Below are positions 59,304 through 64,000 of a stretch of DNA of 64,000 bases, in pieces. Positions within the stretch are counted from its first letter, which is position 1. The number at the start of each line of letters is the position of its first letter. The DNA is from Noviherbaspirillum pedocola. GTDB taxonomy: Bacteria > Pseudomonadota > Gammaproteobacteria > Burkholderiales > Burkholderiaceae_D. The notes beneath the pieces were generated by a model. The model saw only the letters and a program-made list of their open reading frames with translations, did no database searches and had not been told where the DNA came from. The position numbers and the translations under genes are program-made. The DNA lies in NCBI RefSeq assembly GCF_016632335.1, contig NZ_JAEPBG010000002.1, positions 620,001-684,000 of the forward strand. The letters run 5' to 3'.

Positions 59304-60089
59304 CTACCAATAGTTCTCGGTAACGAAATGGCCAGGCTTCATGCGGCGGCAGGGACGCATGCCGCGCGCATGCAGCAGCTTGCGCGTGTCTTCGATCATG
59401 TCCGGATTCCCGCAGAGCATGATGCGGCTGTGGTCCAGTGTCAGCGGCAGGCCGGCGGCGCGCTCGAGCTCGCCATTCTCCAGCAGCGTCGTGATGCGGC
59501 CATGCAGGCGCTGCGCATGGTCTGCAGCAGCTTCGCGGCTCACCGCCTGCAGCAGCGTGAGCTCTGCTTTGGCACCGGCCGGCGGCGCATCGCGCAGTGC
59601 GCGCAATTCGTCGGCATAGGAAAGCTCTTCCGCGTGGCGCACGCCATGCACCAGCACCAAACGGGAAAAGCGCTGCCAGGCTGCAGGATCGCGCAGGATG
59701 GAAATGAAGGGGCCGATGCCGGTGCCGGTGGCAAGCATCCAGAGTTCATTGCCATCGGTGAAGCGGTCGGCGGTCATGAAGCCATACAGGTTCTTTTCGA
59801 GCCACACTTCGTCGCCCACCTTGAGCTTATCCATCTGCGTAGTGAACAGGCCGTTGGGCACGATGATGCCGTAGTACTCAAGCGTGTCTTCATCGGGGCC
59901 GGAAGTGATCGAATAAGCGCGCCAGATCATGGCGCCGTCTTCGCCGGCAAGGCCGAGCCGTGAATACTGGCCGGGAACGAAGCTGTAGCCGGCCGGTCGG
60001 GTGATGCGGAAGGTGATGAGCCGCTCGTTCCAGCGACGGATGTCAGTGACAGTCTCGCGGGTGGCCTTGCTCTCGATTGCTGCATTCAT
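59304..60089 (-). CDS. fpr: Ferredoxin/flavodoxin-NADP+ reductase
   Basis: This FAD enzyme exchanges electrons between NADPH and ferredoxin or flavodoxin, supporting Fe-S enzymes and oxidative stress responses. The 261-residue protein has the FAD-binding RAYSITSGP, the NADP-binding ATGTGIGPFISILRD, CGNPDMIEDTRKLL and the C-terminal EN-Tyr-Trp end characteristic of the bacterial E. coli-like subclass. It lies about 100 bases upstream of the metallopeptidase gene on the same strand. Confidence 0.94.
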   Translation of the reverse strand: MNAAIESKATRETVTDIRRWNERLITFRITRPAGYSFVPGQYSRLGLAGEDGAMIWRAYSITSGPDEDTLEYYGIIVPNGLFTTQMDKLKVGDEVWLEKNLYGFMTADRFTDGNELWMLATGTGIGPFISILRDPAAWQRFSRLVLVHGVRHAEELSYADELRALRDAPPAGAKAELTLLQAVSREAAADHAQRLHGRITTLLENGELERAAGLPLTLDHSRIMLCGNPDMIEDTRKLLHARGMRPCRRMKPGHFVTENYW

Positions 60090-60126
60090 GCTGATTAAAC
60101 CGTTTTCAAAATTGGTGGTCCATCCC

Positions 60127-60153
60127 TTGAGAGTGGCGATTCTGCCATAAAAT
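60127..60153 (+). promoter_or_regulatory. Possible serA promoter
   Basis: TTGAGA (60127-60132) and TAAAAT (60148-60153) are 15 bases apart, shorter than ideal. They lie 41 bases before the start codon, so this is a plausible but suboptimal promoter. Confidence 0.4.
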
Positions 60154-60193
60154 CCGGAACACCCTCAGCGCAAGCAAAGGAAGGAAAGGCCCC

Positions 60194-61417
60194 ATGAGCA
60201 ATCCGAGCAACCCAAGCAACATGAACAAGATCGTCCTGCTGGAAAAGATCCATGCCAGCGCCGTTGAGAATCTGCGCGCGCAAGGCTTCGAGAATATCGT
60301 CCAGGTGCCGCGCGCGCTGTCCGGCCCAGAATTGATCGAGACGCTGTCTGATGCGGCCGCGGTCGGCATCCGCTCCAATACCCACCTGACCGGCGAGGTG
60401 CTGCGCGCGCTGCCGAAGCTGCGCACCATCGGCTGCTTCTGCATCGGCACCAACCAGGTCGATCTCAACACCGCGGCTGCGATGGGCATTCCGGTATTCA
60501 ATGCGCCGTATTCGAATACCCGTTCGGTGGCCGAGCTGGTGATTGCCGAAGCGATCCTGCTGCTGCGGCGCATTCCCGAGAAGAATGCGCGCTCGCATGC
60601 CGGCCGGTGGGACAAGAGCGCGCAGGGCGCCTATGAGGTGCGCAACAAGACGCTGGGCATCATTGGCTACGGCAACATCGGCGCGCAGGTCGGCATCCTG
60701 GCCGAAAGCGTTGGCATGCGGGTCTGCTATTACGATCCGGAGAGCAAGCTGCCGCTCGGTAATGCGAAGCCGCTGCCGCTGGAAGAACTGCTGCGCAGCG
60801 CCGATGTGATCACGCTGCATGTGCCGGGCGGACCAACCACGGTGAATCTGCTCAATGGCGAACGCATCGGTTTGATGAAGCCGTCCGCGGTGCTGATCAA
60901 TGCGTCGCGTGGCGGCGTGGTCGATATCGATGCACTGAACGCGTCGCTGCGCGAAGGCAGGCTGGCCGGCGCGGCGCTGGATGTGTATCCGACCGAGCCG
61001 AAAAGCGAGAAGGAAGAGTTCATCACGCCGCTGCGGGGCCTGGAGAACGTGATCCTGACGCCGCATATCGGCGGCAGCACCGAGGAAGCGCAGGAAAACA
61101 TCGGCCGCGAAGTATCGGACAAGCTGGCCCGCTTCCTCGCCGCCGGCACCACGCGTTCGGCGGTGAATTTCCCGGAAGTTGCACACCAGGCCAAGGAAGT
61201 CCTGAGCCGGATTCTGCATGTGCATCGCAACGAACCCGGCGTGATCGCGCGCATGAACGCGCTGTTTGCCGAGGGTGGCCTGAATATCGTGGCCCAGCAT
61301 CTGCAAACCAAGGGCGCGCTCGGCTATGCGATCACTGACGTCGATTCACCGATCAGCCCGGAGCTGATGAAGAAGCTGTGCAGCGATAGCGCGGCGATAC
61401 GCTGCAACATGGTTTGA
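60194..61417 (+). CDS. serA: D-3-phosphoglycerate dehydrogenase
   Basis: SerA oxidises 3-phosphoglycerate with NAD+, the first step of serine synthesis. The 407-residue length and architecture match the E. coli type: a substrate domain with VGIRSNTHLTGEVL, the NAD Rossmann motif GYGNIGAQVG, catalytic-region segments INASRGGVVDIDAL and LTPHIGGSTEEAQ, and a C-terminal ACT domain that senses serine (from about residue 335). GGAAGGAAAGG is the ribosome site. It is convergent with the phospholipase-D-family gene. Confidence 0.94.
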   Translation: MSNPSNPSNMNKIVLLEKIHASAVENLRAQGFENIVQVPRALSGPELIETLSDAAAVGIRSNTHLTGEVLRALPKLRTIGCFCIGTNQVDLNTAAAMGIPVFNAPYSNTRSVAELVIAEAILLLRRIPEKNARSHAGRWDKSAQGAYEVRNKTLGIIGYGNIGAQVGILAESVGMRVCYYDPESKLPLGNAKPLPLEELLRSADVITLHVPGGPTTVNLLNGERIGLMKPSAVLINASRGGVVDIDALNASLREGRLAGAALDVYPTEPKSEKEEFITPLRGLENVILTPHIGGSTEEAQENIGREVSDKLARFLAAGTTRSAVNFPEVAHQAKEVLSRILHVHRNEPGVIARMNALFAEGGLNIVAQHLQTKGALGYAITDVDSPISPELMKKLCSDSAAIRCNMV

Positions 61418-61441
61418 TCGGGACGGACGGCCCGCAATCGC

Positions 61442-61516
61442 GTAGGTTGGGCTGACAAGCCCAACGTGGAAGTCAAGCCCGTGCGGACACTCGTTGGGCT
61501 TGTCAGCCCAACCTAC
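61442..61516. repeat. Palindromic intergenic repeat, copy 4 (GTAGGTTGGGC type)
   Basis: The ends GTAGGTTGGGCTGACAAGCC and GGCTTGTCAGCCCAACCTAC are perfect complements over 20 bases around a 35-base centre. It occupies the gap between the convergent serA and cardiolipin-synthase-like genes and could serve as a two-way transcription barrier. Confidence 0.87.
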
Positions 61517-61517
61517 G

Positions 61518-62972
61518 TCACAAAAAATAATCGAGGCTGCGCGCGCCGCTTTCCTTGATGCGTTCCAGCACGCCGCGCTGCTGCCATTCATCGAGCAGGA
61601 TTTCCTGCGAATGGCTCAGGTCTTCGCGAAACGCTGATTCCATGCTCAGGCCGAATTCCTTGTCCAGCACGACCGCCGTGACTTCGCTGTTCAGCAGGAA
61701 GCTGCGCATGTCGAGATTGGCAGAGCCGATCGTGGACCAGGCGCTGTCAATGACCGAGGTCTTCGCATGCAGCACCGAGCCCTGCAATTCATACACGTGG
61801 ATGCCGGCGTGCAGCAGTTCGGTATAGAACGAGCGCCCGGCATAAAAGCTCAGACCGACGTCGGACTTGGCGGGAAAGATGATTTTTACATCGACGCCGC
61901 GCCCTGCCGCCGCCTTCAGCGCTTCCAGCATCTGCACGTCCGGAGCGAAATAGGCATTGGTAATGTGAATCGAGGCCTGCGATTGCTGCATCGCGAGCAC
62001 GAAGGCCTTGTAGATCGCGAAGTTGCCATTCGGCTTGCTGGCAATGATGCGCATCACCTTGTCGCCCACGGGTTTCAGGGGCGGAAAGTAATCAAGATCG
62101 GGCAGCGCTTCCTTTTCCTGGCCGGCCCAATTGCTCATGAACAGCAGCTGCAACTCGGCAACCGCCGGGCCCTCGACGCGGATGTGAGTGTCGCGCCAGC
62201 CGAGCTGCTGGCCGCGTCGCGCGCGCGAACCCGAGCGGAACAGCGAGCTGTGCGAATAATCCGCGGAGATATTGACGCCGCCGGTGAAGCCGATCTTGCC
62301 GTCGACGATCAGGATCTTGCGATGATCCCGGTTGTTCAAATGCCAGTGTTTTGGATTGCGTACCGGGTTCACCGGATTGAATTCGACGATATTGATGCCG
62401 GCTGAACGCAGGTGTTCAAAGAATTTTCGCGGCGTATCCATTGAACCGAGACTGTCGTACAGGATGTTCACCTGCACGCCTGCGCGTTGCTTCGCCATCA
62501 GCAGGTCGGCAAATTTCTTGCCGACCTCGTCGTCGTCGAAGATGTAGGTCTCGAGATTGACATGGTCTCTTGCGCCGGCAATGGCTTCCATCATTGCGCT
62601 GATCGTGCGCGGGCCGTCGAACAGCAGCGTCACCTTGTTGCCGGCGATGAGCGGACTGCCGGTTGCAGCCTCTTCGAGCGCGGCAAGTTGCTTCAGGTCG
62701 GTTTTCTTTGCGCCGTGCAGCCGTTGCGAGAGCAGAGACTCCACTTTGGCCGGCGGCAATTCGCCGTTGGCCGTCGCCACGGTGGGCACCGGGTCGGGAT
62801 CCAGTTCCTTTGCCAGATCCCGCACATCGGGCAGGCTGGCGCAACCGTTCAGCGCCGCGACCAGCGCCATCCATTGCAACAAGAGGAAAAGTCGCATGAA
62901 GCGATGGAAAACCGGCACATCCGAGGGCTTTCCGGCTGGCGTCGCCCGCAGGTGGCCATTTACTGCTTTCAT
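61518..62972 (-). CDS. Phospholipase D family protein, cardiolipin synthase-like lipoprotein
   Basis: Proteins with two HKD motifs transfer phosphatidyl groups, as in ClsB/ClsC cardiolipin synthases. Here HRKILIVDGKIGFTGG (His near 214) and HAKTSVIDSAWSTIGSANLD (near 402) are intact. The N-terminus has a hydrophobic stretch ending in LNGC (Cys44), a likely lipobox after a long n-region, so the enzyme may be anchored at the periplasmic face. ATG 62972 follows GGAG with six bases spacing; the ATG at 62984 overlaps that site. The product is 484 residues. Confidence 0.87.
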   Translation of the reverse strand: MKAVNGHLRATPAGKPSDVPVFHRFMRLFLLLQWMALVAALNGCASLPDVRDLAKELDPDPVPTVATANGELPPAKVESLLSQRLHGAKKTDLKQLAALEEAATGSPLIAGNKVTLLFDGPRTISAMMEAIAGARDHVNLETYIFDDDEVGKKFADLLMAKQRAGVQVNILYDSLGSMDTPRKFFEHLRSAGINIVEFNPVNPVRNPKHWHLNNRDHRKILIVDGKIGFTGGVNISADYSHSSLFRSGSRARRGQQLGWRDTHIRVEGPAVAELQLLFMSNWAGQEKEALPDLDYFPPLKPVGDKVMRIIASKPNGNFAIYKAFVLAMQQSQASIHITNAYFAPDVQMLEALKAAAGRGVDVKIIFPAKSDVGLSFYAGRSFYTELLHAGIHVYELQGSVLHAKTSVIDSAWSTIGSANLDMRSFLLNSEVTAVVLDKEFGLSMESAFREDLSHSQEILLDEWQQRGVLERIKESGARSLDYFL

Positions 62973-63170
62973 TTTTTTCTCCATCTCTGCCGCACATGGT
63001 TTGAGGCGGCTTCTTTCCGGGTGGAGAAAAGATTAGCATCGGGCGTTTCCGGCGGAACACGGTTCGCGCAAGCGGATGAGCCGCACCGGCATGCAAAAAA
63101 GTAACGATTAACGTTTAATTGTGCGAAACTGTTACGCGTTTTTATGACTTCGTGTTTTCGGGTGGGGCAC

Positions 63171-63776
63171 ATGAGCGAAGAGACACCGGAGAGGATCCTG
63201 CATTTCTGGTTCGGCACTGACACCGACGAGGCTGCCGTTGCCAAGGCGCCGGCGTCGCTCTGGTGGGGCAAGAAGCCGGAGATCGACCGGCAACTGGCGG
63301 ATCGCTTCGGGCCAGCGGTAGAACTGGCCGGCAGCCGCGCGTTGGACTCCTGGATGGAAACCCCGCGTACCGCATTGGCGCTGATCCTGCTGACCGACCA
63401 GTTCCCACGCAATATCTATCGTGGCACCGCCCGAGCTTTCGCCTCGGATTCCCTTGCGCTGGCCACCTGCCTTCATGGATTGGAGGTGGGGCAGGACCAG
63501 CAACTGCGCCCGCTCGAGCGGGTGTTTTTTTATCTGCCCCTGGAACACTCGGAGACCTTGGCGGACCAGGAACGCTCGGTGAGGCTGTTTTCCACGCTGT
63601 TTCAACAGACGCCGCAAGCGCGGATGGAAACCTTTCGCGGTTATCTGACTTATGCGCTCCGGCATCGGCGAGTGATCGAGCGCTTTGGTCGATTACCGCA
63701 CAGAAACGCTGCTTTAGGCAGGACATCTACCGAGGAGGAAAAGCGTTTTCTGCTGGAGCCGGGCTCATCATTTTGA
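63171..63776 (+). CDS. DUF924 family protein
   Basis: This 201-residue all-helical protein belongs to a conserved family without known function. It has the characteristic ILHFWFGTDTDE start, LWWGKKPEIDRQLADRFG, LALILLTDQFPRNIYRGTARAFASD and FFYLPLEHSE segments, whose helices resemble TPR-like folds. ATG 63171 follows a GGTGGGG stretch; an upstream ATG at 63144 has no ribosome site. It is divergent from the cardiolipin synthase-like gene. Confidence 0.88.
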   Translation: MSEETPERILHFWFGTDTDEAAVAKAPASLWWGKKPEIDRQLADRFGPAVELAGSRALDSWMETPRTALALILLTDQFPRNIYRGTARAFASDSLALATCLHGLEVGQDQQLRPLERVFFYLPLEHSETLADQERSVRLFSTLFQQTPQARMETFRGYLTYALRHRRVIERFGRLPHRNAALGRTSTEEEKRFLLEPGSSF

Positions 63777-63827
63777 GCAGAGGCAAAATGTTGCCGATTT
63801 TTACTGATTTGCGGTAGGTCAATGTAA

Positions 63828-63847
63828 TTTGCATGCTGCAATGCAAA
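63828..63847. promoter_or_regulatory. Perfect inverted repeat upstream of the response regulator
   Basis: TTTGCAT-GCTGCA-ATGCAAA is a perfect seven-base inverted repeat about 70 bases before the response regulator start, in an AT-rich gap. It could be an operator or the terminator stem of the DUF924 gene; no long T run follows. Confidence 0.4.
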
Positions 63848-63916
63848 AATCTTTCGACTTTCGCCCGTATGTGCGTTGGTTGATCAGTTTAGATTGCTTA
63901 ACTTGCCAAGATAGAC

Positions 63917-64000
63917 ATGAGCGTGATGAAGCCGAAGGTTTTGCTGGTCAATGACCACCCGGCCAGCCTGGTGGCGCTGGAAAGCTTGCTGCTTCCGGAC
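63917..64000 (+). CDS. Response regulator receiver protein (partial, cut by window end)
   Basis: Only the first 28 codons are present. They read MSVMKPKVLLVNDHPASLVA and onward to LESLLLPD, the first beta strand and helix of a CheY-like receiver. The acidic pocket is Asn-Asp here rather than the usual two acids. The output domain is outside the window, so its role cannot be stated. Confidence 0.75.
   Translation, partial: MSVMKPKVLLVNDHPASLVALESLLLPD

Overview
The window looks like a chromosomal segment of a GC-rich betaproteobacterium of the order Burkholderiales, most likely Oxalobacteraceae-like (Herminiimonas / Noviherbaspirillum type). The basis is the gene order tsf-pyrH-frr-uppS-cdsA-dxr-rseP-bamA-skp-lpxD-fabZ-lpxA-lpxB-rnhB-SpoU methylase followed by divergent ppsR/ppsA, and the style of the proteins; no rRNA or other marker is present, so the genus is an inference.

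Region 1 (1-14.5 kb) is a tightly packed core operon for translation and cell-envelope building. EF-Ts is followed by a terminator. Then come UMP kinase, ribosome recycling factor, undecaprenyl-PP synthase, CDP-DG synthase, DXP reductoisomerase, the RseP site-2 protease, BamA, Skp, the first steps of lipid A synthesis, RNase HII and an rRNA/tRNA methylase. Many genes overlap by 1-4 bases, which points to translational coupling. Region 2 (14.6-20.7 kb) holds a small membrane protein, the PEP synthase regulator/PEP synthase divergent pair, an NfeD/SPFH membrane pair and a secreted DUF3617 protein. Region 3 (20.8-30.3 kb) is a complete MdtABC-type RND efflux operon with its own outer-membrane factor.

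Region 4 (30.3-38 kb) is the most accessory-looking part. It has an orphan 334-residue protein, a small coiled-coil protein, a CYP152-type P450 peroxygenase whose stop codon lies at the end of a non-coding inverted-repeat element (MITE-like, CTAG flanks), a small hydrophilic ORF overlapping the P450 start, an SDR oxidoreductase, an ArnT-like glycosyltransferase and a RES/Xre toxin-antitoxin pair with a visible promoter and palindromes. Region 5 (38-46 kb) returns to housekeeping: purL, then on the minus strand SelO-MsrB-YciB-BolA-parvulin.

Region 6 (46-58 kb) is a catabolic/transport cluster. It contains a Crp/Fnr regulator divergent from a class II aldolase, an HD-domain protein, an AMP-forming acyl-CoA ligase, a promoter with a short leader ORF, a full LivHMGF-K type ABC importer, and a bifunctional enoyl-CoA hydratase/3-hydroxyacyl-CoA dehydrogenase. 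Together these suggest uptake, CoA activation and beta-oxidation of a carboxylic acid substrate rather than plain amino-acid uptake (inference). Region 7 (58-64 kb) carries a zinc-ribbon putative metallopeptidase, ferredoxin-NADP reductase, SerA, a cardiolipin-synthase-like lipoprotein, a DUF924 protein and the first 28 codons of a response regulator cut by the window edge.

Four copies of a palindromic intergenic element beginning GTAGGGTGGGC or GTAGGTTGGGC occur at 42.1, 47.7, 54.1 and 61.4 kb; one supplies the livF stop codon. I saw no tRNA or rRNA gene, CRISPR array, intact insertion sequence or prophage.
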